A DNA stretch of 24,294 nt. It comes from Puniceicoccales bacterium. GTDB lineage: Bacteria; Verrucomicrobiota; Verrucomicrobiia; Opitutales; JAIRLM01. Where the stretch lies: positions 1 through 24,294 of the forward strand of contig JAITDL010000081.1 in NCBI GenBank assembly GCA_031282565.1. The letters are read 5' to 3'. Each line of letters begins with the position of its first letter. Positions within the stretch are counted from its first letter, which is position 1. This document shows positions 1 to 9,048 of this stretch, piece after piece. Made by a program: the position numbers and the translations under genes. Under the pieces are notes generated by a model. That model searched no databases, was not told the origin of the DNA, and saw only the letters and a list, made by a program, of their open reading frames with translations.

Positions 1-112
1 GCGGCGCCGCGGAAAATGCAGCGGAAAAATGCCATTCATTTCGCCGGCGCACGTAAAAAAAATACAACGGGCGCATTGATTTGCATTGGCGTGCATTCCG
101 TGAATAGAAACT

Positions 113-859
113 GTGGCAATGGCCATCGTACGGAAACCGCTGCTTTCGGTTGAAAATTTATCCCTTTCGCTGCACGGGGTTGAAATTCTTTCGTCCATTA
201 ATTTCCACATCGACGGCGGACAAATACTTGCCCTAACCGGTCCAAGCGGCAGCGGTAAATCGTTAACGGCACTATCAATAGCCATGCTCCATCCGCCGGA
301 CGCCATCCTGCGCGGGAGAATTATTTTCGATGGCAGAGAGATGCAGAAGCTCAGCGAGAAGGAGTTATGCAGTCTGCGCGGCGTGGACATTTCCTACGTT
401 TTCCAAGAGCCAATGGCGTGTTTCAATCCATCGATTACCATCGGCAGGCAGGTACTGGAGTGCATGTCCATCCACGGTAGATGTTTATCAAAAAGAGAAA
501 TGCGCAGCGGAGTCCTCTACTGGTTCCGCGAACTCCAAATTCCTGACCATGAAAGGGTTTACTGCAGCTATCCCCACGAACTAAGCGGCGGCATGTTGCA
601 GCGCGCCATGTTGGCCATGGCACTGATTAACGGACCGAAATTGCTAATAGCCGACGAGGCGACGAGTGCGCTCGACGAAAAGTCATGCCACGTAGCCATT
701 TGCCAGCTGCTCCAGCTGCAGCGCCGTCTTGGCTTTGCCGTCCTCTTCATTACGCACGATCTCCCGCTGGCTGAAAACATTGCCGATCGCATTGCCGTCA
801 TTGACCGCGGGAAAATTGTCTCCATCGACGGGACAAACGGCCATGGGAGAGGAATTTAG
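113..859 (+). CDS. Peptide/nickel-type ABC transporter ATP-binding protein (DppD/OppD/NikD family)
   Basis: Cytoplasmic nucleotide-binding subunit that should power import of a small peptide or similar solute, paired with the next gene. Visible motifs are Walker A GPSGSGKS (residues 43-50), the Q-loop glutamine in VFQEP (about 98), signature LSGGM (157-161; the M form is common in the DppD/NikD branch), Walker B LLIADE (177-182) and the H-loop in FITHD (about 215). At 248 aa it is the size of NikD rather than OppD (about 330 aa), because the C-terminal substrate-related extension is missing. GTG at 113 opens the frame; ATG at 119 is an equally good start, and neither has a clear ribosome-binding site. 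The permease and binding-protein genes are not in the window, so the substrate cannot be told. Confidence 0.9.
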   Translation: MAMAIVRKPLLSVENLSLSLHGVEILSSINFHIDGGQILALTGPSGSGKSLTALSIAMLHPPDAILRGRIIFDGREMQKLSEKELCSLRGVDISYVFQEPMACFNPSITIGRQVLECMSIHGRCLSKREMRSGVLYWFRELQIPDHERVYCSYPHELSGGMLQRAMLAMALINGPKLLIADEATSALDEKSCHVAICQLLQLQRRLGFAVLFITHDLPLAENIADRIAVIDRGKIVSIDGTNGHGRGI

Positions 860-861
860 CC

Positions 862-1713
<852 letters not shown>

Positions 1714-2190
1714 TTTAACTCGGACGATTAGAGTGGCCAATGGTCCGAGTGTCCCGCTAATTGCCGCCAATGGTCGGCTCTTGGGTGTCACTTGAGTGCG
1801 GTGAGTTTGTGGAGTTCGTTTCCCCGCTATGTGTTCAGCTGCAACTAACGACAATGGCCGCCAGTTGTATCGTTTGGCAGAGTTGTTGCCGCTGTAACTT
1901 ATCTGTTCCCTATTCCTGGCGCTAAATTCACCATGGAGTTGCCACTGCATATTGGTGCTGTCACCATGTCAAAGGCATCTAAATTTTTCCAATGGAAAGT
2001 AGTGAATTTGGCTAAATTGCTGACGTCCGCAGAAAATTAATAAAAAAATTGCCTCAGCCACATTGCTGCGGAGGATTTCCGTAGAATGATTATCATCGTA
2101 AAGTCTTGTCGCCCAAAATCTAGACACCAAAACAAAAAAATTCTGCTAAAAAGGCTTGTTTTGCCGACGATTTCCTAATCTTCATTGGCA
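1714..2190. other. Gene-poor spacer after tRNA-fMet
   Basis: About 480 bases with no reading frame of convincing length. It holds an 8-bp inverted repeat just after the tRNA (entered separately) and turns A+T-rich from about 1970 to the start of the next gene, as expected for promoter DNA, although no good -35/-10 pair stands out. A 35-codon frame on + (ATG 1933 to TAA 2040) has no ribosome-binding site and no recognisable product. No further tRNA, att-like duplication of the tRNA 3' end or mobile-element remnant was seen. Confidence 0.6.
1718..1750. repeat. 8-bp inverted repeat immediately downstream of tRNA-fMet
   Basis: ACTCGGAC (1718-1725) and GTCCGAGT (1743-1750) are perfect complements separated by 17 bases. 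A hairpin here, five bases after the encoded CCA, could end transcription or guide 3' processing of the tRNA. There is no T-run after the stem, so it is not a standard intrinsic terminator. Confidence 0.4.
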
Positions 2191-3267
2191 ATGACTCCAG
2201 TTTCGCAGGTTGCCGCTGAAAATGTTGAACTCGACAAACGGTGCAATGCCGTTGATTCCCTGGACGAATTTTACTTCGTAGATGAGAGCTTGATTTACAG
2301 TGGTCCGCGGCGCGGCGGCGAGGATCTGCGATCAGACGAAAACATTAGCGTGAAGGATTCAGCGCGCAGCGTCGGCGTTTTTGGTGACTCGGTAGCGCTC
2401 AGCACGTTGCTCGATGCGATTTCCGAAATGGCGCAGAATTGCGATCCCGTTGTATTCAGTGGGCCAACTGGATCTGGGAAAAAGACCTTTGCCATTTTGC
2501 TGCATAGGCTTACATCGCATGGAACTGCGGCCCATGCGGCCATCGACTGCCGCGAGCAGAACTGCTATTTGCAGGATATTTCCGCACTGAATGCGCTGTT
2601 TAGTTCGCTCGTAGCCAGCGCGAAGCCGAGCTTGACGATCGTCCATCCAGAATCCCTCCCGCGGGCGCTGATCCATGAAATCATTGACTCAATGGAGGCG
2701 GCGATGGGGACGGTCCGCTTCCAATTTACCGTGGATAGCCGCGGCCTGCATAAATTCCTAAAAAAAGTTCCAAGTCGGCTGCGCAGATTTCTGAGCAAAC
2801 AGGTGCTGCATGTTCCATCACTTGAAGATCGGGCCGAGGACGTTAGGACAAGCGTCTTGGTCAGGCTCGGCGAAATGAATAGGCGTTTCGGATTGCGCAA
2901 GCAAATCTCAGATCTGTCACTGAAGGACCTCATTGCCCGCAAATTTCCAGACAATTTCCACGGACTGTTTAGAATTGTTGAGTGGATGTATGCTACGCAA
3001 TTTGAGTTGCTTAACTTCGATGCCGCAGAAGCAAACATCTACTGCTCGCCTCCATTCGGAAGTTGCCTGTGTCAATGCAATTTCCGCGATGGGTTTAGGC
3101 TGAATTCCTTTATCCGATCAATTAGGGATGAAATTTTGCTGGAGGCAATGCGCCAATCTGGCCACAACATGTCCCGCGCAGCCAGATTGCTTGGTGTTAG
3201 TCCGCAAGCAGTTAGTGGATATGTTACAAGGAAAAACAGGGCCATCACGGCGCTAGCAGAATCCTAG
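2191..3267 (+). CDS. Degenerate sigma-54-activator-like (bEBP/TyrR-like) regulator with Fis-type HTH
   Basis: Likely a DNA-binding transcription regulator built on the AAA+ enhancer-binding-protein plan. From the ATG at 2191 (358 aa; a TTG two codons upstream also opens the frame) it has an N-terminal region of about 60 residues with no recognised domain, then a P-loop GPTGSGKKT (91-99). The LEDRAEDVR stretch corresponds to the conserved L.ER.ED. of this family, and a C-terminal Fis-type helix-turn-helix follows (about 316-350; GHNMSRAARLLGVSPQAV). The GAFTGA loop that contacts sigma-54 is not present, and the expected Walker B position reads TIVHPESL without the paired acidic residues. It therefore probably neither hydrolyses ATP well nor opens sigma-54 promoters, and may act like TyrR or as a pure DNA binder. 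The last 23 bases overlap the convergent pseudopilin gene. Confidence 0.75.
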   Translation: MTPVSQVAAENVELDKRCNAVDSLDEFYFVDESLIYSGPRRGGEDLRSDENISVKDSARSVGVFGDSVALSTLLDAISEMAQNCDPVVFSGPTGSGKKTFAILLHRLTSHGTAAHAAIDCREQNCYLQDISALNALFSSLVASAKPSLTIVHPESLPRALIHEIIDSMEAAMGTVRFQFTVDSRGLHKFLKKVPSRLRRFLSKQVLHVPSLEDRAEDVRTSVLVRLGEMNRRFGLRKQISDLSLKDLIARKFPDNFHGLFRIVEWMYATQFELLNFDAAEANIYCSPPFGSCLCQCNFRDGFRLNSFIRSIRDEILLEAMRQSGHNMSRAARLLGVSPQAVSGYVTRKNRAITALAES

Positions 3268-3730
3268 TCTTGGCGGTCTCGCCGCTGAATCGTATGGAAA
3301 TGACGTAGCTCGGTGCGCTGCCGGTGTCCAGGGTGCCAATGGAAAATTCTTCCACGCCGTCCAGAAGTACCGTGCGCGCAGTCATTTCTACGGCCGACGC
3401 GGCGCCGTCGCCGTCAGTGAAAAACCTGTGGAGGCGTTTTTTGTCGGCCTCAAAGGCATATGTGCAAAATTTCTTCGGCGACGAGGTCTGCCACGTGGCT
3501 CCCGTTGCCAGGATTGTAAAAGTTTCTGGAGATAAGTTAAGTAGATCATCTTCAAGCTGTTGCACTAGTCGTGCCCGCTTCAGCGCAAATTCCGTGCGAT
3601 CTGCCGTCGCCGTGGAGCGGTCTTCGATTCCGCGCAAATACATCGCAGCCACCATGGTCAGGGCCGTGCCAATTGCCATGGCAAGCAGGAGTTCGAGAAG
3701 CGTAAATCCCTTTGAGTGTGAACGATTCAC
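3245..3730 (-). CDS. Type II secretion / type IV pilus pseudopilin (GspJ/PulJ-like)
   Basis: A small prepilin-like protein with the class III signal KGFTLLELLLAMAIG: a short basic leader, cleavage G/F, the glutamate at +5 and a hydrophobic helix. The body (about 145 aa) ends in strands such as YVISIRFSG, as in minor pseudopilins of the GspJ group, which cap the pseudopilus tip. GTG at 3730 gives an 8-residue leader; TTG at 3751 gives 15, and a stop lies just upstream of that. No other pilus or secretion gene is in the window, so it is an orphan here. It is divergent from the lptD-like gene, and its 3' end overlaps the convergent regulator by 23 bases. Confidence 0.78.
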   Translation of the reverse strand: MNRSHSKGFTLLELLLAMAIGTALTMVAAMYLRGIEDRSTATADRTEFALKRARLVQQLEDDLLNLSPETFTILATGATWQTSSPKKFCTYAFEADKKRLHRFFTDGDGAASAVEMTARTVLLDGVEEFSIGTLDTGSAPSYVISIRFSGETAKTRILLAP

Positions 3731-3835
3731 TTCGTTTGGATTTTGCCGCAAATTCTACGGAAGACAACGGCCAATCGGCGATTTGCTGCCAAAATCGTTG
3801 TGCGCGCCGAAGTGGACGTGTAAAAGGGCATCGCC

Positions 3836-5869
3836 GTGAGAATTGCAGCCAGTGCCGCATTGATTTTTTCGTTGTTTTTCCACGTAGGTTATTCATTTGA
3901 AACGTCTTCCATCGATGGCTCATCCGCATCGGCCGACGGCGTGATTTTGCAGATGGGAGATGGTTGCTACTTGATGGCCAACGAAGTAGGCTACCGCGAC
4001 GGCATCGGCGAGGCGACCGGTTCGATTCGCCTATATTTCGGCGACGGCATCCTGCTGGCCGAAAAATTGTACTACGCCCTCGACAGCGGATCCATGTGGG
4101 GTGAGGACATTCGGTTCAAACTCAAGAACATATACGTCAAGGCCGACGAAGTCGAAAGTGCCGAACTGGATGGCACTCGCCGCATAGTTTTGCGCCACGG
4201 ACGCATCTACAGCGGTGAGCCGGGACGTCACGCGCCTAACATTGCGGCTGAGACAATTACCATACCTGGATCCGCGGCGGCGTGGATTGATGGGGCGTCG
4301 GTTCGCATTGGAAATTGGCGCATATTCTCCATGGGCCGATGGCGGCTGAAATTGGACGGCATCGCCATGTGTTTTCGCGGTAAGTACGGTTACGGCAGGG
4401 ATTTCGGCATATGCGGTCGCAACGGCATAGTGTGTACACTGAAGTCCAAGGGCGTTGTCGGTCTGAATTTTGATTTTTTCAGCAAACGCGGCTTCCTCGT
4501 TGGGCCATGCTGCCGCTTTTGCGGAGACTCAAAGGAGGCCGGCACCCGCGTTGACATTCTAAGTGGGTTCATTAGCGACGGCGGCAATCGCGGGTTTGAT
4601 TTGCTCGGCGCGCCCATCGAAACGCGGCGTGCGTTCTTTAACTGTCGATATGGGAGAGAGTTCAGTGATAGCTGGGCCCTGTCCGCGGCTCTGTATCGCT
4701 GGAGTGATTCCTTCGCCCTGCGCGATTTTCGTCCGGAAAAATATTGGAATAACCAGTACCCGCTGAGCCACATCGAGCTGACGCATCGCCGAGAAAAATC
4801 GCTGACCACAGCCACGCTGCGGTTGGACCCAAATGATTTTCAAACTGGGACAAAGGAGCTCGAGGAATTGCGCTATCAAATTATTCCGCAGCAGTTGCTT
4901 GACCTTCCAGTGATCGGCCAGGGGGACATTTCCTTTGTGGGGCGCAGGATCGAAAGCGAAAAGTATTCCGATGAAAAATCATTCGCCGATGGATTTTTCG
5001 CGTTGTCGGCGCCGCTGCGGTGGCGCGATGTGCTTTCCATTAGACCCGTTGCTGCGGTTAGGTCAATGGTCGCTGCGGAAAAAATCGACCAACATTTTCC
5101 ATCGCAGACGATTTGGCAGGCGGGCTTTGATTTTAACGTGCTAGTCAGTGGCCATTTGGATATGTCGGTGCCGCGCTGGGACATAGAATCAATGCGCCAC
5201 AGGATGACTGCAATGGTGCACTATCGCCGCGGTTGGTGCGAGCGCTGTGGCTGGCAATGTCGCGATGAAATATTTCCGGACGGTAATTTGCCGGTGATTG
5301 ACGTCGGGGAAGCCCATGATCCTGAGCACTTTCCAGATGGCCACTGCCTGCGCCTCGGTTTGGAAAACATCATCCAGGCTAAATCGTTGGCCCGCGGATC
5401 CATGCGCACGCTCGTCGAGGCGAATGTCTACGAGGACCTGCGTCCGTGGAGTAGTGGAGGCGGCTGCGGCAAGTCGGATATCTATTCGACGCTGCGTGTC
5501 ATGCCGGCGGAATTTTTTTCAATGAAGATATTCAGCCGCACCGACATACACTCCTTTGCAGTGAATGAGCTGCGCCTGGAAACGGAGCTGCACGACGGGA
5601 ATATTTTTGAGATGTCATTCGGCGGTGACTACATACGCCACAGCGCCAGGCAGTACAGTTTCGGGTTCGTTTTCCGGCCGACGTCGCGCAGCCAATTGGG
5701 CGGATCGATTCGCTATGATACTCATTTGCATCGCGTAACTGCACAGCGCCACCATTTTTTTCACCGCTTCGACCGCAACTGGTCCATGGACATCCGCCTA
5801 ACCGTCCGCGCATCGGCTACGGGAGTCGAGCGGCGTAACATTCGAATTGGATTGCATTTAGACTACTAG
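3836..5869 (+). CDS. lptD: LptD/OstA-like LPS-assembly outer-membrane protein
   Basis: Predicted outer-membrane barrel that would insert lipopolysaccharide into the outer leaflet together with LptE. From GTG 3836 (677 aa) there is a signal peptide (residues 1 to about 20), an OstA/LptA-like periplasmic domain (about 33-150) with the repeating pattern GVILQMGDGCYLMANEV and LLAEKLYYALDSGSMWGE, then a long amphipathic barrel region with aromatic turns. The barrel includes a segment RDFRPEKYWNNQYP similar to LptD barrels, and the protein ends in an aromatic residue (LHLDY) as outer-membrane proteins do. It is a little shorter than E. coli LptD (784 aa) and divergent. It has 13 cysteines, including PCCRFC (224-229) and WCERCGWQC, many for this class. 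The stop lies 6 bases from the convergent comM stop. LptE is not visible nearby. Confidence 0.72.
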   Translation: MRIAASAALIFSLFFHVGYSFETSSIDGSSASADGVILQMGDGCYLMANEVGYRDGIGEATGSIRLYFGDGILLAEKLYYALDSGSMWGEDIRFKLKNIYVKADEVESAELDGTRRIVLRHGRIYSGEPGRHAPNIAAETITIPGSAAAWIDGASVRIGNWRIFSMGRWRLKLDGIAMCFRGKYGYGRDFGICGRNGIVCTLKSKGVVGLNFDFFSKRGFLVGPCCRFCGDSKEAGTRVDILSGFISDGGNRGFDLLGAPIETRRAFFNCRYGREFSDSWALSAALYRWSDSFALRDFRPEKYWNNQYPLSHIELTHRREKSLTTATLRLDPNDFQTGTKELEELRYQIIPQQLLDLPVIGQGDISFVGRRIESEKYSDEKSFADGFFALSAPLRWRDVLSIRPVAAVRSMVAAEKIDQHFPSQTIWQAGFDFNVLVSGHLDMSVPRWDIESMRHRMTAMVHYRRGWCERCGWQCRDEIFPDGNLPVIDVGEAHDPEHFPDGHCLRLGLENIIQAKSLARGSMRTLVEANVYEDLRPWSSGGGCGKSDIYSTLRVMPAEFFSMKIFSRTDIHSFAVNELRLETELHDGNIFEMSFGGDYIRHSARQYSFGFVFRPTSRSQLGGSIRYDTHLHRVTAQRHHFFHRFDRNWSMDIRLTVRASATGVERRNIRIGLHLDY

Positions 5870-5875
5870 ATTCAA

Positions 5876-7396
5876 CTAAACCTGTTCCAATATGCGATAT
5901 TGGAGCGCTTCGATGATGTGCCGCTGGGAAATGTCTTCGTCGCCATTTAGGTCGGCTATGGTCCTCGCCACACGTAGGATGCGCCCACTTGCTCTCGCGG
6001 AAAGGGCGGCATTATCCAGTGCCTGGCTGAGGATCCTATTTTCTGCTTCGCCGAGGGCGCAGAATTTTTTCAAGTAGCCGTCCGGGATGCGTCCATTGCA
6101 GCGAATTGCGCCGTCTGAGCTCCCATAGCGACGACGCTGCCGATCAACTGCCTCTTCGACGCGGATGCGAATGCTTGCAGATGACTCTCCCTGACGCCTT
6201 TCCGCAAGAAGCTCCACGTTCACCGGCGGCACGTCGATGTGCAGATCTATGCGGTCAAGCAGCGGACCGCTAATCTTTGACCTGTAGGTGAATACCTGTC
6301 TTTGAGAGCAGGAGCAGCGACGGCGCTTAGACCCGAGATATCCGCAGGGGCACGGATTGGTGGCTGCAATGAACGTGAAATTGCTGGGGAAACGCACTTT
6401 GCCTATGCTGCGCGATATGGTAACGAAGCCGTCGTCGAGCGGCTGCCGCAGCGACTCCAGTGTGCAGCGATCGAATTCCGCCAATTCGTCGAGGAACAGT
6501 ACACCGTTGTGGGCGAGAGAGATTTCGCCGGGGTGTGGCGGCGATCCACCGCCGACGAGGCCAACGCGACTTATGCTGTGGTGCGGCGCGCGAAATGGTC
6601 TCGTTGATGGGAATGGTGATCCGCCGTGTGTGGTTCCTGCGGCCGAATGAATTCCGTGAATTTCGATCAGTTCATCCAGTGTGGGTGACGGCATAATTGA
6701 CGGTATGCGCTTTGCTATCATTGATTTACCAACCCCAGGACAGCCTATCATTAGCAGATTGTGCCCGCCTGATACGGCAATTTCAGCGACGCGGCGGGCC
6801 CGCTCCTGGCCGCAGACGTCGGAAAAATCTAGAAAATCACTTCCGCGGTTCCCGGGAGAACGTTGGGCCATGGGCCGAAACTTTGACCGGTCCTGGAGAA
6901 GGGCCACAACTTCTGAAAGTGTCTCAACTCCATAGATATCGATGCCTCCTATGAGCAGCGCTTCCTCCGCCGATTGCCTGGGCAGAATGACGGCGCGGAG
7001 GCCATGTTTTTTTGCCTGCAGCGACAGTGCGACGGCGCCGCGAATTGGCAGTATTTTGCCGGAAAGGCTCAATTCGCCAGCCAGCAAAAGGTCATCCACG
7101 TCGGTCGCTATTTGCCCGCTCGCCATTAGTACGCCAACGGCTATGGGCAAGTCATACATGGGGCCTTCTTTGCGGATATGACCAGGTGAAAGATTGATCG
7201 TCGTGCGGGTGTGCGGAATTTTATAGCGGCTATTTTGCAGTGCTGAACATACTCTGTCCATGGACTCTTTGACGGCGGCGTCAGGCAATCCAACCAGGAC
7301 TAGACGCAGCTCACCGCGCTCACCGCTGTTAACTTCAACTTCAACGGGAATTGATTCAACGCCCCACAGCGCGCCGGAATGAACTGTCGCCAACAT
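5876..7396 (-). CDS. comM: ComM/YifB Mg-chelatase-like AAA+ ATPase
   Basis: AAA+ helicase-type ATPase of the YifB/ComM family, known in naturally competent bacteria to promote branch migration during integration of incoming DNA. The 506-aa length is exactly typical. The N-terminal ChlI-like domain (about 17-140; VEVEVNSG, LVGLPDAAVKES) is followed by a P-loop GCPGVGKS (218-225), Walker B GVLFLDE (298-304), the family's Cys cluster PCPCG...CSC (349-363), sensor/arginine-finger region SGPLLDRIDLH, and a C-terminal helical domain. ATG at 7396 is the natural start. It lies 73 bases downstream of the hydrogenase gene on the same strand. Its presence alone does not prove competence, since comM is widespread. 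Confidence 0.95.
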   Translation of the reverse strand: MLATVHSGALWGVESIPVEVEVNSGERGELRLVLVGLPDAAVKESMDRVCSALQNSRYKIPHTRTTINLSPGHIRKEGPMYDLPIAVGVLMASGQIATDVDDLLLAGELSLSGKILPIRGAVALSLQAKKHGLRAVILPRQSAEEALLIGGIDIYGVETLSEVVALLQDRSKFRPMAQRSPGNRGSDFLDFSDVCGQERARRVAEIAVSGGHNLLMIGCPGVGKSMIAKRIPSIMPSPTLDELIEIHGIHSAAGTTHGGSPFPSTRPFRAPHHSISRVGLVGGGSPPHPGEISLAHNGVLFLDELAEFDRCTLESLRQPLDDGFVTISRSIGKVRFPSNFTFIAATNPCPCGYLGSKRRRCSCSQRQVFTYRSKISGPLLDRIDLHIDVPPVNVELLAERRQGESSASIRIRVEEAVDRQRRRYGSSDGAIRCNGRIPDGYLKKFCALGEAENRILSQALDNAALSARASGRILRVARTIADLNGDEDISQRHIIEALQYRILEQV

Positions 7397-7469
7397 TTGC
7401 CATGATGGCTCGTCAATTTCGCGGGACCTGTCAAGAAAGATTCGTCATAGTTGCGCAATAAAAAATGAA

Positions 7470-8939
7470 TTAATCATCAGCGAATGGGTTCTTCACTTCG
7501 CCTATGGATTGGCCCTCGGAGGCGTGGGAGCTAACCCTCTGCTGGGCCTTGCGCAGGGAGCAAATTGTCGCCGGTCCGCCTATGCAGCCACCTTCGCAGG
7601 CCATTACCTCAACGAGATTTCCGTCGCTGCACTTACCTTCCCTGGCGTAGCTGCGCAGTTGGCCTATGCTTTCCTTGTTTAATCCATTTATCACCACCGG
7701 CTTAACGTCACTACTGTCGCCCTTCCATGCGCACACTACGGATCGTGCGACTCCGTTGGAAAGTCCGAACTCCCTCGCCTCCTTAGCGGAATTTTTGTCA
7801 AATGCCATTGCGTCGCAGGATTCCGGTGACACTGAACGGGCTGCGAATAGGGCGTCAACTTCTTCAAAATTTAGGGCGAAGTCGACGTTCGGATTTCGGC
7901 GCACTTCGCGATATTTTGCAAAGCACGGACTCAGAAAAACTAGTGCGGCGTTTGGATGCTTTTTCCGCAGGATCTCTGCCGTGTAGTACAGTGGCGTTTT
8001 GGTTTTTGATGCGTAGGGGTTAATTTCAACTAAATGTTTATCGCGGAATTCATTGTATGCGGCGCAGCAGGACGTCGTCATGAATGGCTTTCCTCCGGCC
8101 AGATGACTGCGGAAATCGTCGGCTTCTTCGATTGCAGTTACCTCAGCTCCAAGTGCAACTTCGCAGCTGCCGCTGAAGCCGGCTTTCTCGAGGGCGGAGC
8201 GCAATTTCCCAGCTGTGGCATCGTATTGGCCGATCCACGACGGAGCGTAGAGCGCTATGGTTTCGCGACTTGCCATTGCCCGCAGCACGTCGACGATTTG
8301 ACTTTTTGAAACTATGGCGCCGAATGGGCACGCAACGGAGCAGCGTCCGCAGGAAATGCAGCGGTCAAAGTCGATGCGCGACCGGCCTGTTTCGTCTTTT
8401 TTGATGGCGTCGACTGGACATTGGGATTCGCAGGGAACGGTTGCCTTAACTATGGCGCCGTAGGGACATGAGCGGCGGCATTGGTCGCATTTTTTACATT
8501 TGGAGCTGTCAATTTTTGATGCCCCGTCGACCATGGAAATCGCGCCGAAGCGGCAGGCGGCCTGGCAGTACTTTGCTGTGCAGCTGCGACATAGGCCAGT
8601 AACTGCGTAGTGGATCGCCGGACAGCGATTGCAGGTTGATTCGAGGACTGTAAGTGGATATTCTTCCGGCTCAGAACGTTTTAGCGCAGATGCAGCCAGG
8701 GCGGAAATGTCATTTGTGTCAGCTGCCATTGAAAATCCTAGCGCTGCGGCAATGCGCTCATTAACTTCCGCGCCAATGTTTTCTGATTTTTCGCAGCGCG
8801 CTCCCCATTCTGCGGCGATATTTTTTGCCTCCTCGCCAATTGCCGTGGAAAAATCACCGCGATCAAATGCTCCAACAATGCGCACGAGAATTTCTTTTCT
8901 GCGCCTGCGCAATTCCGTATCCAGGTCCCGATAGTCCAC
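7470..8939 (-). CDS. [FeFe] hydrogenase, group-B-like, with N-terminal 4Fe-4S ferredoxin clusters
   Basis: Iron-only hydrogenase, expected to produce or oxidise H2 with ferredoxin in the cytoplasm under anoxia. The N-terminal half carries several Cys motifs: CNRCP and C..C..KYC...C (103-129), C..C..C...CPYGAI (148-163), C...CPVDAI (170-179) and C..C..C...CPFGAI (194-209), enough for multiple 4Fe-4S clusters. The H-domain shows all ligand positions of the H-cluster: TSCC (C291, C292), SPC (C339) and MACEGGC (C448, C452). The flanking residues differ from the standard group A motifs: TSCCAAY for TSCCP.W, LSPCFAKYRE for MPC..K..E, and GCIGGPA for GC..GGG. That suits group B or an unusual lineage. 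The start is GTG 8939. No hydEFG maturation gene is in the window. Confidence 0.87.
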   Translation of the reverse strand: MDYRDLDTELRRRRKEILVRIVGAFDRGDFSTAIGEEAKNIAAEWGARCEKSENIGAEVNERIAAALGFSMAADTNDISALAASALKRSEPEEYPLTVLESTCNRCPAIHYAVTGLCRSCTAKYCQAACRFGAISMVDGASKIDSSKCKKCDQCRRSCPYGAIVKATVPCESQCPVDAIKKDETGRSRIDFDRCISCGRCSVACPFGAIVSKSQIVDVLRAMASRETIALYAPSWIGQYDATAGKLRSALEKAGFSGSCEVALGAEVTAIEEADDFRSHLAGGKPFMTTSCCAAYNEFRDKHLVEINPYASKTKTPLYYTAEILRKKHPNAALVFLSPCFAKYREVRRNPNVDFALNFEEVDALFAARSVSPESCDAMAFDKNSAKEAREFGLSNGVARSVVCAWKGDSSDVKPVVINGLNKESIGQLRSYAREGKCSDGNLVEVMACEGGCIGGPATICSLRKAQQRVSSHASEGQSIGEVKNPFADD

Positions 8940-9048
8940 AGCAGTCGGTCCATGCTATGTCCGACGGCGGTTGCTGCAAGAGTTCTTTTATGTGGCGCCT
9001 AGGATTTTGGCTGCAGGTGTTGGCCGCACAATTTCCGGACGTCTGCGC

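Noticed and set aside
1..112. Possible 3' end of an upstream permease gene (frame 1 is open from 1 to a TGA at 151-153)
   Set aside because: The translation does not resemble a permease C-terminus and would overlap the ATPase start; other frames stop early.
1997..2021. A TTGGC..TTGCT string before the regulator gene resembling a sigma-54 promoter
   Set aside because: The GG to GC spacing is about 7 bases rather than the required 10.
1933..2040. A 35-codon frame on + beginning MELPLHIGAV
   Set aside because: No ribosome-binding site, no recognisable family and no neighbour relationship; could arise by chance.
7397..7469. A TTGACA on the minus strand before comM as a promoter
   Set aside because: No acceptable -10 box lies 16-18 bases downstream.
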